This document shows positions 1 to 8,012 of a stretch of 64,000 nt of DNA, in pieces. The stretch is taken from NCBI GenBank assembly GCA_030613055.1, contig JAUWMR010000007.1, forward strand, positions 1 through 64,000. Direction: 5' to 3'. Made by a program: the position numbers and the translations under genes. Within the stretch, counting starts at the first letter, position 1, and each line of letters opens with the position of its first letter. This DNA is from Desulfobacteraceae bacterium (lineage in GTDB: Bacteria; Desulfobacterota; DSM-4660; Desulfatiglandales; Desulfatiglandaceae). A model generated the notes under the pieces. It ran no database searches. It was not told where the DNA came from and was given only the letters and a program-made list of their open reading frames with translations.

Positions 1-35
1 GCTAGAAGAATGGTCAGGGAAACCACCCGGGAGTG

Positions 36-160
36 AAGATTGCAGATTGAAGATTGAAGATGGTGGGGGGAAATACATCGGGATTGAAGATTGAAGATTG
101 AAGATTGTGGGTGGAAATAAATCGGGATTGAAGATTGACGATTGAAGATTGTGGGTGAGG
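36..160. repeat. Short direct repeats upstream of the four-helix-bundle gene
   Basis: Two to three imperfect copies of a unit of about 45 bases occur here. Each has a run of GATTGAAGATTGAAGATTG followed by a G-rich stretch and AAATA(A/C)ATCGG. The opposite-strand version (CAATCTTCAAT) recurs at about 534-569, just after the next gene, so that gene is bracketed by the same motif. The units are unequal and contiguous, without spacers, so this is not a CRISPR array. Similar AAGATTGAAGATTG runs are familiar in desulfobacterial genomes; their function is unknown to me. Confidence 0.6.
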
Positions 161-520
161 ATGAATAGTGAGGAGTTAAAGAGGAGGACAAAAGAATTCG
201 CTCACCGTTGTGTGAAATTGAGCATGGCATTGCCTGAAACGGTGCTTGGCAGGCATATTCGTGGGCAATTGATTAGATGCGCTACATCCGTGGCTTCAAA
301 TTACAGGGCTGTTTGCATTGCACAATCCAAGGCGAGTTTCATATCAAAATTAAGTATTGTACTTGAAGAAACGGATGAATCTCATTTCTGGCTGGAGTTT
401 ATCATTGATGAAAAATTATTGAACAAAGAGCTTGTTGAGCCACTATTAAGAGAAGCAGATGAATTAACTGCTATCTTCGTGTCGTCAAGGAAAACATCAA
501 GAATTAGGGATAAAAGTTGA
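161..520 (+). CDS. Four-helix-bundle protein (23S rRNA intervening-sequence type)
   Basis: A 119-residue protein matching the four helix bundle / IVS-type family (S23-like). It shows the family's opening (KEFAHRCVKLSMALPET), the conserved core GQLIRCATSVASNYR at about residues 42-56, and a C-terminal helix with WLEFIIDE and LLREADELTAI. The biochemical role of the family is not established; members are often found inside rRNA intervening sequences or as stand-alone genes in repeats. I start it at ATG 161 because the GTG/TTG options upstream lie in repeat sequence and the family normally begins a few residues before this helix. It is monocistronic and bracketed by repeats, which suggests a mobile or passenger gene. 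Confidence 0.75.
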   Translation: MNSEELKRRTKEFAHRCVKLSMALPETVLGRHIRGQLIRCATSVASNYRAVCIAQSKASFISKLSIVLEETDESHFWLEFIIDEKLLNKELVEPLLREADELTAIFVSSRKTSRIRDKS

Positions 521-586
521 ATGCCGGTTTAGTTCAATCTTCAATAGTCAATAGTCAATCTTCAATCATATAGGGAGGAATAAACT

Positions 587-1870
587 ATGGCAAATGCATC
601 TTCTGAATTTGACAAGGCTCTCGAAATAGGTCGTCCGCCCAATATCGTCCAACTGTTTCCCAATTCAAGGGCCCTGATTGTCAGCGGCAAGGTGATTGAT
701 CGGGCCATGATTGCCAGGGGAAACGCCATGACCATTGCAGCCAATGGACGAAATTACTTTGTGATTCGCGGGGCGCTCCTTGCCGCGCAGCGGGCAAATG
801 CCGCAATCATGATTGAGATAGCAAAATCCGAGGGAGGCGTGGGAGCCTACTGCGCGTCCAATTTCTGGAACCTGGCAAGACGGGTGGACGCGGTAATAAA
901 TGAACTGGGCATTACCGTGCCGGTGGCCATTCACGCCGACCATTACGGCATCAAGGGAGATCAGGATGTTGAAACGGGCAGAATGGAAATCCCTTCTATG
1001 TTTGATGCCGGCATCACATCAATCGCCGTTGATGCCTCACACCTGCCCGACGATGATAACCTCCTGGCAAATCTTACGCTTCGGCCTTATATACCTGAGT
1101 GGGCCGGATATGAGACCGAAGTGGGGGAAATAAAAGGAAAAGAGGGGCTATCAACGGCCGATGAGGCCCTTTTCTTGATTCAGGGTCTTAATGCACACGA
1201 TATTTTTCCTGACTGGATTGCGTTGAACAACGGAACCGCGCACGGGATCCAGGATAGCGAAACCGGCATCCAGGTCCCCCTGACAATAGAGATCCATAAT
1301 GCCATAGCTAAATATAATGTTTCCGGGGCACAGCACGGGACATCAGGCAATGATTCGGAACGGCTCCGGATGATTTGCAAAGAGACCAGCACAACAAAGG
1401 CAAACGTTGCTACTGCCCTTCAGATGATTACCTGGGGTGTGAAGGTAAATGAGTATGGAAACGCGATCCTGGATGATAAAGGGGAGTTTCTCAAGATGCC
1501 GGATGAAGGTGTGACAGAAGAACTCTGGGCAGAAATGGTGGCATATGCAAATGAAAAGGGTCTTAAAGGCGGGAACTACAAGAAGCTGAATCTCCCCTTT
1601 GAGAATAAACTTTTTCGCCTCTCCCGTGATGTGCGGGAGCGCATGGCAAAAGGGGTGGAGGACTTTGTATATGAGCTGCTTACAAACGTGTTTAACGCCC
1701 GGGATACAGCGCCCTTAGCCTTAGATGTCATCCTCAAGGCGGGATCATATGATTTGGGTTCTAAGGCCTCTCGAATCGAAGACCCTGCTGAATGGACAGA
1801 AAGCAAGATAAGAGAGAAGGCTGCTAAGATTAGCACTGATAAAGGACCGGAAGGGGATTTTGAGGATTGA
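587..1870 (+). CDS. fba: Class II fructose-bisphosphate aldolase
   Basis: A 427-residue zinc aldolase that interconverts fructose 1,6-bisphosphate with dihydroxyacetone phosphate and glyceraldehyde 3-phosphate in glycolysis and gluconeogenesis, in the cytoplasm. Class II features are visible: the HADHYG motif at about residues 116-121 holds the first zinc histidine, ALNNGTAHGI lies near 216, and AQHGTSGND near 248 matches the family's HG(S/G)SG phosphate loop. The length is typical of the longer, yeast/E. coli FbaA-like branch. A strong ribosome binding site (GGGAGGA) lies 9 bases before ATG. The next gene starts 78 bases downstream on the same strand, so co-transcription is possible. Confidence 0.9.
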   Translation: MANASSEFDKALEIGRPPNIVQLFPNSRALIVSGKVIDRAMIARGNAMTIAANGRNYFVIRGALLAAQRANAAIMIEIAKSEGGVGAYCASNFWNLARRVDAVINELGITVPVAIHADHYGIKGDQDVETGRMEIPSMFDAGITSIAVDASHLPDDDNLLANLTLRPYIPEWAGYETEVGEIKGKEGLSTADEALFLIQGLNAHDIFPDWIALNNGTAHGIQDSETGIQVPLTIEIHNAIAKYNVSGAQHGTSGNDSERLRMICKETSTTKANVATALQMITWGVKVNEYGNAILDDKGEFLKMPDEGVTEELWAEMVAYANEKGLKGGNYKKLNLPFENKLFRLSRDVRERMAKGVEDFVYELLTNVFNARDTAPLALDVILKAGSYDLGSKASRIEDPAEWTESKIREKAAKISTDKGPEGDFED

Positions 1871-1948
1871 AATGATGGCATTCGCCAGGCCAAAGGCGTA
1901 TGGCTCAAGGCGCATTAGAAATACTCAAACATAAGGATAATCTCATAT

Positions 1949-2995
1949 ATGCAACTAAAACCAACGACTGGAACCCACATATGGATCAAGGATATCACGG
2001 AGCAAGATAAGGTCAGGGGTTGCTACCTGGTCAAGGCTAAAAATGCAGGAACAACCCGGAAAGGCGATCCTTTTCTCAGTCTTGTCTTAGCCGACCGGAG
2101 CGGAGAGATTGAAGCCAAGGTATGGGAGGGCGCTGATGAGCTTTCCCCCCTGTTTCATGAGGGTGATATTGTTGAGGTAGAGGGATATGCCAATTCCTAT
2201 CGAGAACGGGTACAAATTACGGTTTCGGCCCTTGAGGTTTCAAATAAGGATATTGAGCCGGGGATTTTATTGGAATCGGCCCCTGCCCCAATATCTGAAA
2301 TGATGAAATCCTTAAGGGAAATCATGAAAGATTTGACCAACGTTAATCTAAAGGCCCTAATCGACCGGTTTTTAAGTGACCGGAAATTTATTTCTCAATT
2401 TGAAAATGCACCGGCGGCCAAGAGTTTTCACCACAGCTATGTGGGGGGGCTATTAGAACATACTCTTTCCGTCTGCCAGATGGCTGTGCAGGTGGCGGAG
2501 CATTACCCCCAATTGGACAGGGATCTGCTGATTACAGCAGCATTTTTACACGACATTGGGAAGATAAAAGAATTCAAGTTCGATAATACAATTAATTATT
2601 CGGACGAGGGCAGGTTGCTTGGGCACCTGGTGTTGGGAGCGGGCATGTTGGATGATAAATTAAGTGAATTAAAGAGCTTCCCCCAGGACCTGGCGGTTCG
2701 ACTAAAACACCTCATACTAAGTCATCACGGCCAGTACGAATTCGGCTCACCCAAACGCCCAAAATTTTTGGAGGCATTTGCACTCTATTTTATTGACGAT
2801 CTGGATGCCAAGATGAACGGTCTAAGCCGCTTTATGGAAAAAGACAGAAAGGATGGGGCCTGGACCGATTATAACCGGATGTTTGAACGGTTCTTCCTAA
2901 AAGGGCAGATTCTCCCTTCTGAAGAAGACTCTGATAATAGGGATGTAACTGACGAAAGACAGGCCACGTTATTCACGCAAAATAATGATTCCTGA
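1949..2995 (+). CDS. YhaM-type 3'-5' exoribonuclease (OB fold plus HD domain)
   Basis: A 348-residue protein with the two-part plan of the YhaM family: an N-terminal OB-fold nucleic-acid-binding domain (about 5-100) and a metal-dependent HD phosphohydrolase domain (about 155-310). Metal ligands are visible as HHSYVGGLLEHT (161-172), the HD pair at 201-202 in AAFLHDIGK, HLILSHHG near 254-261 and the late Asp in FIDDLDAKM. YhaM enzymes degrade RNA, and single-stranded DNA, from the 3' end. The acidic tail after about residue 315 looks disordered. The start is ATG 1949, preceded by AAGGA. It lies downstream of the aldolase gene and convergent with pcm. The exact substrate cannot be read from the sequence. 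Confidence 0.82.
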   Translation: MQLKPTTGTHIWIKDITEQDKVRGCYLVKAKNAGTTRKGDPFLSLVLADRSGEIEAKVWEGADELSPLFHEGDIVEVEGYANSYRERVQITVSALEVSNKDIEPGILLESAPAPISEMMKSLREIMKDLTNVNLKALIDRFLSDRKFISQFENAPAAKSFHHSYVGGLLEHTLSVCQMAVQVAEHYPQLDRDLLITAAFLHDIGKIKEFKFDNTINYSDEGRLLGHLVLGAGMLDDKLSELKSFPQDLAVRLKHLILSHHGQYEFGSPKRPKFLEAFALYFIDDLDAKMNGLSRFMEKDRKDGAWTDYNRMFERFFLKGQILPSEEDSDNRDVTDERQATLFTQNNDS

Positions 2996-3189
2996 TCCTT
3001 TTATGCCCTTCCCGGGACGGTTCGAGACCTTGCTCCCTTTCATTGCCTTGCTGAAAGAACTTTCTAAGGGTCTCATGATCATTTAATGTTGATGATCTCG
3101 TAAAAAGCTATGTTACTAATATGTCGTTCGATCATCTGTTAAATCTATATTTTTCAAATCAAAAAGGCAAGGCAATATTTCATATTACA

Positions 3190-3213
3190 TTAAAATTGCC
3201 ATGGCAATTTTAA
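3190..3213. repeat. Perfect 24-base palindrome in a convergent intergenic region
   Basis: TTAAAATTGCCA is followed immediately by its exact reverse complement, with no loop. It sits in the 321-base gap between the convergent exonuclease and pcm genes, where I see no coding sequence. It could be a dyad operator, a bidirectional transcription stop without a classical T tract, or a relic of a small mobile element. A partial ATCTCGTAAAAAGC motif at about 3094-3107 resembles the ends of a repeat family seen at 35293 and 42541. Confidence 0.55.
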
Positions 3214-3316
3214 ACACATGGTAAATAGTATCAGAGAAGAGATAATTGTTCAATATTTAGGGGCAGGCTTCAGTATTCGACCTAAATACCTGAGTAGTTA
3301 CATAGTGCAAAATTTA

Positions 3317-4030
3317 TTAATCGCGTCCCTTGACCATGGGAACGAAGCGGACATACATCACGTCTTTGGCTACAATCCGCCCTTTTTTCTTAACGGCCCT
3401 CACCAGTTTCTGAACAGTCCCCTGCCTGCCCACGGGGATAATCATCCGACCACCTTCATCTAATTGCCGGACCAGTGCCTCGGGAATCTGTTCTGGTGCG
3501 CAAGTTACGATTATGGCATCAAAGGGCGCGTTTTCCGGCCATCCCTTATAACCGTCACCTATCTTTACCCATATGTTTTTATAGCCTAACGTATCGAGTG
3601 TCTGTCGGGCCCTTTTTCCGAGCTTTTCGATAATCTCAATCGTGTAGACCTCTTTGACCAGTTCGGCCAATATGGCGGCCTGGTACCCTGAGCCTGTACC
3701 GATTTCAAGCACCCTGTCTTCAGGCCTCAGGTTCAGGGCCTCTGTCATAAATGCAACAATGTAAGGCTGGGAGATGGTCTGATCTTCACCGATGGGCAGG
3801 GGATGATCTCTGTAGGAAAGGGCCCTGTACCTCTCAGGCACAAACAGGTGCCTGGGCACCTTTCTCATAGCCTCTAATACCCTGGGGTCCTCGATACCCA
3901 TTGCCGCGATCTGCCGATCAACCATGCTCTCGCGGAGAGAAACGAAATCATCGGTGTCTCCGGCAGAAAGTGTTGGGGGACAAATAAGAATAATAATGAA
4001 GAAAAATAAAAAAAATTGTATTTTTCTCAT
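3317..4030 (-). CDS. pcm: Protein-L-isoaspartate O-methyltransferase with signal peptide
   Basis: A 237-residue enzyme that uses S-adenosylmethionine to methylate the alpha-carboxyl of abnormal L-isoaspartyl residues, starting repair of aged proteins. The family signature GEDQTISQPY lies at about 81-90 and SAM motif I (VLEIGTGSGYQ) at about 107-117. The first 24 residues form a clear signal peptide (MRK, a run of Phe/Ile/Leu, then a PPTLSA cleavage region), so the enzyme is probably exported to the periplasm. I start at ATG 4030 because the open frame further upstream runs into ruvB and the signal peptide begins exactly there. It is the last gene of the leftward ruvBA group. Confidence 0.88.
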   Translation of the reverse strand: MRKIQFFLFFFIIILICPPTLSAGDTDDFVSLRESMVDRQIAAMGIEDPRVLEAMRKVPRHLFVPERYRALSYRDHPLPIGEDQTISQPYIVAFMTEALNLRPEDRVLEIGTGSGYQAAILAELVKEVYTIEIIEKLGKRARQTLDTLGYKNIWVKIGDGYKGWPENAPFDAIIVTCAPEQIPEALVRQLDEGGRMIIPVGRQGTVQKLVRAVKKKGRIVAKDVMYVRFVPMVKGRD

Positions 4031-4073
4031 AGTCTTTACCTCAAATCCAATCGATTCAGGGAAAGCTTTTTTA

Positions 4074-5102
4074 TCAAAATAGTTTTTTTTGAACCAGGTC
4101 CTTTTCCTCCCCGGTCTGAATTCCCAAATGCTGGTACGCGCGTTTGGTGGCAACCCTCCCCTGGGATGTCCTCTTGATAAAACCCTTTTGAATCAGAAAA
4201 GGCTCATACACGTCCTCTAAGGTGTCCTTCTCCTCGCTTACGGCCGCAGACAGGCTGCCCAGGCCAATTGGCCCCCCATCAAACTTTTCTATGATGGTCT
4301 GTATAATGTGGCGGTCCATCTTATCCAGCCCCTTGTCGTCCACTTCCAACATGTCAAGAGCCCTGCTCGCCACCTCCTGAGTGATGATCCCGTCAGCCTT
4401 AACTTCTGCAAAGTCGCGGACCCTTCTCAGGAGCCTGTTCGCCACCCTGGGTGTGCCCCTTGCCCTTTTGGCTATTTCAAAGGCCCCCTCTTCTTTGATA
4501 GAGATTTCCAGAAGTTTGGAAGACCGGATAACAATCTTTTTGAGGTCCTCGGGCCTGTAAAAATCCACCCGCAGGACTACACCGAAGCGATCTCTCAAAG
4601 GAGGTGTTAGTAGCCCTGTCCGGGTAGTGGCGCCAGCAAGAGTAAATGGAGGGAGAGGTATTTTCATGGTTCGGGCTGAGGGGCCCTGGCCAATGATGAT
4701 ATCCAGTTCATAATCTTCCATGGCAGGGTAAAGGATTTCTTCAACCACGTGATTAAGCCTGTGGATCTCATCAATGAACAGGACATCTTTGGGCTGGAGA
4801 CTGGTGAGTATGGCTGCAAGGTCCCCGGATTTTTCAAGGACCGGCCCGGATGTGCTTTTAATGTTTACCTGGAGTTCGTTTGCGATGATGTGGGCAAGAG
4901 AGGTTTTCCCTAAGCCCGGGCTCCCATGAAAGAGCACATGGTCCAGGGCCTCTGAACGGCCCCTGGCCGCCTCTATGAAAACACGCAGATTCCTTTTCAT
5001 CTCTTCCTGACCCACGTATTCATCAAGTGTGCTGGGCCTGAGACTTATTTCGGCCGGTATTTCATCGGCCTGCGGTTCGGGATCTATGATTCTCTCTTCC
5101 AT
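4074..5102 (-). CDS. ruvB: Holliday junction branch-migration ATPase RuvB
   Basis: A 342-residue AAA+ motor that forms hexameric rings on Holliday-junction arms and, with RuvA, drives branch migration during recombinational repair. Walker A (GSPGLGKTS) lies at about 60-68 and Walker B (LFIDEIH) at about 108-114. The sensor GATTR and the winged-helix DNA-binding C-terminus ([11 protein letters not shown], then [10 protein letters not shown]) are also present. Length is normal for the family. It starts only 3 bases after ruvA ends, so the two are translated together. The 3' end is followed after 43 bases by pcm. Confidence 0.97.
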   Translation of the reverse strand: MEERIIDPEPQADEIPAEISLRPSTLDEYVGQEEMKRNLRVFIEAARGRSEALDHVLFHGSPGLGKTSLAHIIANELQVNIKSTSGPVLEKSGDLAAILTSLQPKDVLFIDEIHRLNHVVEEILYPAMEDYELDIIIGQGPSARTMKIPLPPFTLAGATTRTGLLTPPLRDRFGVVLRVDFYRPEDLKKIVIRSSKLLEISIKEEGAFEIAKRARGTPRVANRLLRRVRDFAEVKADGIITQEVASRALDMLEVDDKGLDKMDRHIIQTIIEKFDGGPIGLGSLSAAVSEEKDTLEDVYEPFLIQKGFIKRTSQGRVATKRAYQHLGIQTGEEKDLVQKKLF

Positions 5103-5105
5103 AAT

Positions 5106-5708
5106 TTAAGACAGGATTCTCAATGCCTCCCTGATCAAACCCTCTAAGGTCATTTCCGTGACCCCGTCTCGCGCCTTTTCAATGGCCATTTTGGCCGCTT
5201 TTGGCGAGTACCCTAAGTTAAGCAGGGCCGATAACGCATCATCTATAAGGCGTTTGTCTTCTCCCTCCGCTACTGTCGTTGGGAAAATTTCCTCGAGGCC
5301 AAGAATCCGGACGGCCCGATCCTTCAATTCCAGGGCAATCCTATCAGCAGTCTTTTTCCCAACGCCGGGAATGGCCTGCAGCCGGACCGCGTCCCCGCGA
5401 GCAATGGCCTCTAACAGGTCCTGGGGACCAATACCTGACAAGATGTTGGCGGACAGCTTTGGGCCTATACCCGAAACACCAATCAACAACAGAAAAAGAT
5501 CTTTCTCCAGTTTTGTCGTAAAACCGAACAGCGTAAGGGTATCTTCCCTGACATGTGTGTGAATATGAAGACTTACGCGCTCGTCTTTTTCCGGCAGGGT
5601 ATAAAAAGTTGAGAGGGGCACAAAGACTTCGTAGCCGATACCATTGGTTTCAATGATCACTGAACCGGTTGTCTTTCGGAATAATAAGCCGCTTAAATAT
5701 GCAATCAT
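5106..5708 (-). CDS. ruvA: Holliday junction-binding protein RuvA
   Basis: A 200-residue junction-recognition subunit that binds four-way DNA as a tetramer and loads RuvB. It has the N-terminal OB fold (MIAYLSG, then GIGYEVFVP at about 26-34). Two helix-hairpin-helix motifs follow in the middle (GVSGIGPKLSANILSGI and IPGVGKKTADRIALELKD), then a C-terminal helical domain (ALLNLGYSPKAAKMAIEKA) that contacts RuvB. Length and architecture are standard. It lies directly upstream of ruvB; ruvC is separated from it by a 154-base repeat-bearing gap, which interrupts an otherwise typical ruvCAB cluster. Confidence 0.97.
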   Translation of the reverse strand: MIAYLSGLLFRKTTGSVIIETNGIGYEVFVPLSTFYTLPEKDERVSLHIHTHVREDTLTLFGFTTKLEKDLFLLLIGVSGIGPKLSANILSGIGPQDLLEAIARGDAVRLQAIPGVGKKTADRIALELKDRAVRILGLEEIFPTTVAEGEDKRLIDDALSALLNLGYSPKAAKMAIEKARDGVTEMTLEGLIREALRILS

Positions 5709-5714
5709 CTTAAT

Positions 5715-5849
5715 TCTTTCAAAGAGACTTTTTTGACAGGATTTACAGGATAGCTAAAGTGTGAAACTTAACCTTGTTTGTGCACTTGAAACAGAATCTT
5801 GTTTATCCTGTTATCCTGTCAGATTTTTTCAAAAAGCTAAAGAGTTACC
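5715..5849. repeat. Palindromic repeat of the GTAACAC...CAAAGAG family, ACAGGAT-core type
   Basis: This element begins TCAAAGAGACTTTTTTGACAGGAT. It carries GACAGGATTTACAGGAT on one side and the inverted ATCCTGTTATCCTGTC on the other, and ends TTTTTTCAAAAAGCTAAAGAGTTAC. A closely similar copy lies at 58077-58177. The terminal segment is also shared, in inverted form, with the elements at 27238, 35423 and 59642. It lies between ruvC and ruvA. A MITE-like or REP-like origin is likely. Confidence 0.65.
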
Positions 5850-5862
5850 AACTTTTTAGTTT

Positions 5863-6351
5863 CTATTCCTTGGTCATGGAGTGAAACCTTGATGTATTGA
5901 GGTGGCATATCGCGACCGCTAAGGCATCAGAAGTATCGAGATTCGGTATTGTCTTGAGTTTCAGAATAATCCGGACCATGGAGAGAACCTGGTCTTTGGT
6001 CGCCCTGCCATAGCCAACGACAGATTTTTTTACTTCGAGCGGGGTGTATTCAAATATCTTCACACCACATTGAACGGCCGCAATTAAAACCGCGCCCCTG
6101 GCGTGGCCTAATTTTATAGAGCTTTTTACGTTTTTTGCATAGAACATATCTTCAATTGCCAGTTCATTGGGACGGTGGTGCTCAAGAATTTCCACCATGG
6201 CCTGGAAGATTTTGTGTATTCTATTATAAAAAGGGATCTCGGCAGAAGGTGCGATATAGCCGGAATGAATGCAGGTCATTTTGTCGTTTTTCTTCTCAAT
6301 AAGGCCGTATCCTGTTATTCTTGACCCTGGGTCCACTCCAAGCACTAACAT
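5863..6351 (-). CDS. ruvC: Holliday junction resolvase RuvC
   Basis: A 162-residue RNase H-fold endonuclease that cuts Holliday junctions symmetrically. All four catalytic acids are in place: D7 in VLGVDPGSR, E67 in AIEDMFYAKN, and D139 and D142 in LDTSDALAVAICH. The length matches E. coli RuvC closely. The ATG overlaps the stop codon of yebC by one base (TGATG), so translation is coupled. The yebC-ruvC order followed by ruvA and ruvB is a common arrangement in proteobacteria. Confidence 0.96.
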   Translation of the reverse strand: MLVLGVDPGSRITGYGLIEKKNDKMTCIHSGYIAPSAEIPFYNRIHKIFQAMVEILEHHRPNELAIEDMFYAKNVKSSIKLGHARGAVLIAAVQCGVKIFEYTPLEVKKSVVGYGRATKDQVLSMVRIILKLKTIPNLDTSDALAVAICHLNTSRFHSMTKE

Positions 6352-7097
6352 CAGCTTAATGCCTCCAGCACCTCATCGGATATATCAAAGTTTGCGTAAA
6401 CATGGCTCACATCGTCGTTGTCCTCAAGGGCCTGCATCAAATTAAACATCTGCTGGGCCTTTTTTCCTTCTAATGCCACGGTATTCTTTGGAATCATGGT
6501 CACTTCCGCAAGTGTATAAGGGATTTGCGTGTCATCAATGGCCTTTTTTACCGATTCAAAATCCGAAGGGTCTGTAATGACTTCAAATTCAGTTTCTTCT
6601 TCCCTGACGTCTTCCGCGCCTGCTTCGAGCGCCAGGTCCAGGAGTTTTTCTTCATCTACCTTATTCTTTTCGATGACAAGCAGGCCTTTCTTCTCAAAAA
6701 TCCAGGCAACACAGCCAGGCTCTCCAAGATTCCCGCCATTGCGTTCAAAATGATACTTGACATCGGCCACGGCCCTGTTTTTGTTGTCCGTCAGACAATC
6801 CACAAGTACGGCAACACCCCCCGGTCCATAGCCTTCGTAGTTTGTTTCCTCATAGGACACGCCTTCTAATTCACCGGTCCCTTTTTTGATAGCCCGTTCG
6901 ATATTATCCTTGGGCATGTTTTCAGCTTTACCAGCAGCAATAGCCGTTCTCAAACGCGGATTTCCGTCCGGATCACCACCGCCTAAACGCGCGGCCACGG
7001 TTATCTCCTTAATGAGCTTGGAAAAAATCTTGCCGCGCCTGGCATCCGCAGCACCCTTTTTGTGCTTAATCGAACTCCATTTTGAATGACCTGACAT
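6351..7097 (-). CDS. yebC: YebC/PmpR-family translation or transcription regulator
   Basis: A 248-residue protein of the YebC family, cytoplasmic and widely conserved. It begins with the hallmark [18 protein letters not shown], followed by [12 protein letters not shown] and the EGYGPGGVA signature at about 88-96. Some members have been described as DNA-binding regulators; others relieve ribosome stalling. I start at ATG 7097, which has AAGGAGG nine bases upstream, rather than the GTG three codons earlier, which lies too close to that site. It is the first gene of the leftward yebC-ruvC unit. Confidence 0.95.
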   Translation of the reverse strand: MSGHSKWSSIKHKKGAADARRGKIFSKLIKEITVAARLGGGDPDGNPRLRTAIAAGKAENMPKDNIERAIKKGTGELEGVSYEETNYEGYGPGGVAVLVDCLTDNKNRAVADVKYHFERNGGNLGEPGCVAWIFEKKGLLVIEKNKVDEEKLLDLALEAGAEDVREEETEFEVITDPSDFESVKKAIDDTQIPYTLAEVTMIPKNTVALEGKKAQQMFNLMQALEDNDDVSHVYANFDISDEVLEALS

Positions 7098-7219
7098 CGG
7101 TTGCACCCTCCTTACGGTTTCGGTTGAGTAGTTGACAGGTTGAGCAGTTGAATCCGACCTAAAAAAACAAAAAGCTTAACAACTTGACTATTCCACAACT
7201 CGACTACTCAACTATTTAA

Positions 7220-7810
7220 CTATTCCACAAACTCCAATCCAACAAGATAGACTTCCGTGCTGCGTTTACGGATAGCTTTGGGTCTAAAGAGCCGGAGTTG
7301 CCGAAAGCGGCCAGAGATTTCTGACATATAAGGTTTTAGATCCGGCCCTTCCAGCACCTTGCATACGAAATGTCCCTTGTTTTTAAGGAGCGCAAAAGCT
7401 ATCTCACTTGCCTTTTTGGTCAATGACATGGAGCGGGCTGCATCTGTTAATCTGATTCCCGAAGTCTGAGGGGCCAGGTCACTCATAACAACGTCTCTTG
7501 GGTCGATTTCCCTGATCAACCAGTCCGTATCAACGGTCAGGACGTCGTTCAAAATGAATCTGAAGTTGAAAGAGGAAAGGTGTTCCGGAAGAATCAGGTC
7601 GATCCCCACAATATTCCCCTTAGGGCCAACCTTTTTAATCCCGTACTGGGACCAGGAGCCCGGATAGCAGCCAAGGTCCAGCAACCGGTCGCCCTTGCGA
7701 ATCAATTTAAATTTCTTGTCTATTTCCTGAAGCTTATAGACCGATCGGGCTAACCACTTTTCGTCCCTTGCCCGGCGGGCATAATGGTCATCCCACCTGT
7801 TCCGTGTCAT
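7220..7810 (-). CDS. rlmE: 23S rRNA 2'-O-ribose uridine methyltransferase (RlmE/FtsJ)
   Basis: A 196-residue SAM-dependent enzyme that methylates the ribose of a uridine in the 23S rRNA A-loop. It opens with the family's RWDDHYARRARDEKWLARSVYKL. SAM motif I is LLDLGCYPGSWSQ at about 43-55, and the K-D-K-E catalytic set is visible: K about 38, D111 in SDLAPQTSG, K151 in VCKVLEG and E186 in STEVYLV. Start ATG 7810 matches the family N-terminus; the open frame upstream reads through a tRNA fragment and is not coding. Confidence 0.93.
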   Translation of the reverse strand: MTRNRWDDHYARRARDEKWLARSVYKLQEIDKKFKLIRKGDRLLDLGCYPGSWSQYGIKKVGPKGNIVGIDLILPEHLSSFNFRFILNDVLTVDTDWLIREIDPRDVVMSDLAPQTSGIRLTDAARSMSLTKKASEIAFALLKNKGHFVCKVLEGPDLKPYMSEISGRFRQLRLFRPKAIRKRSTEVYLVGLEFVE

Positions 7811-7895
7811 TTGGTAATTTTTATCACAGTTATAGCTGCTTTGCAAAAAAAAACACCGGTCTCCTGAAATCCGAAAGAGGGGTTCAGCCTTCAGC

Positions 7896-7930
7896 AAAAA
7901 AAAGGGGTAGCCAAATTGAGCTAACCCCTT
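7896..7930 (-). terminator. Rho-independent terminator (duplicate copy) downstream of ppdK
   Basis: On the minus strand AAGGGGTTAGCTC and GGCTACCCCTT form a hairpin around an AATTT loop, followed by eight T residues. It is nearly identical to the terminator behind tRNA-Lys at 10905-10937. It lies directly behind a partial tRNA and about 80 bases behind the ppdK stop codon, so it now probably ends ppdK transcription. Confidence 0.75.
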
Positions 7931-7942
7931 GATATTCCTTGG

Positions 7943-7975
7943 TAGGCGTGGGAGGAATCGAATCCCCGACCAATT
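7943..7975 (-). pseudogene. Partial tRNA-Lys: 3' end duplicated (possible attachment site)
   Basis: About 33 bases match the 3' end of the intact tRNA-Lys at 10947-11022: variable loop, T-arm, 3' acceptor strand and CCA, with three mismatches. Together with the terminator (7896-7930) the duplicated block is about 78 bases, with roughly 74 matches. Upstream bases diverge abruptly after ACCAATT, so no complete tRNA is present. A tRNA 3' end repeated at the far side of a foreign-looking segment is the classical footprint of site-specific integration, here bracketing ppdK. Confidence 0.7.
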
Positions 7976-8012
7976 TAAATGCAAGCATACGAAATGATCT
8001 GGTTTCTGAGAT

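Noticed and set aside
36-160. Possible CRISPR array at the window start
   Set aside because: Repeat units are unequal and contiguous, with no spacers, and no cas gene is near.
3218-3463. 81-residue plus-strand frame
   Set aside because: Most of it is the antisense of pcm and it starts next to a palindrome without a ribosome binding site.
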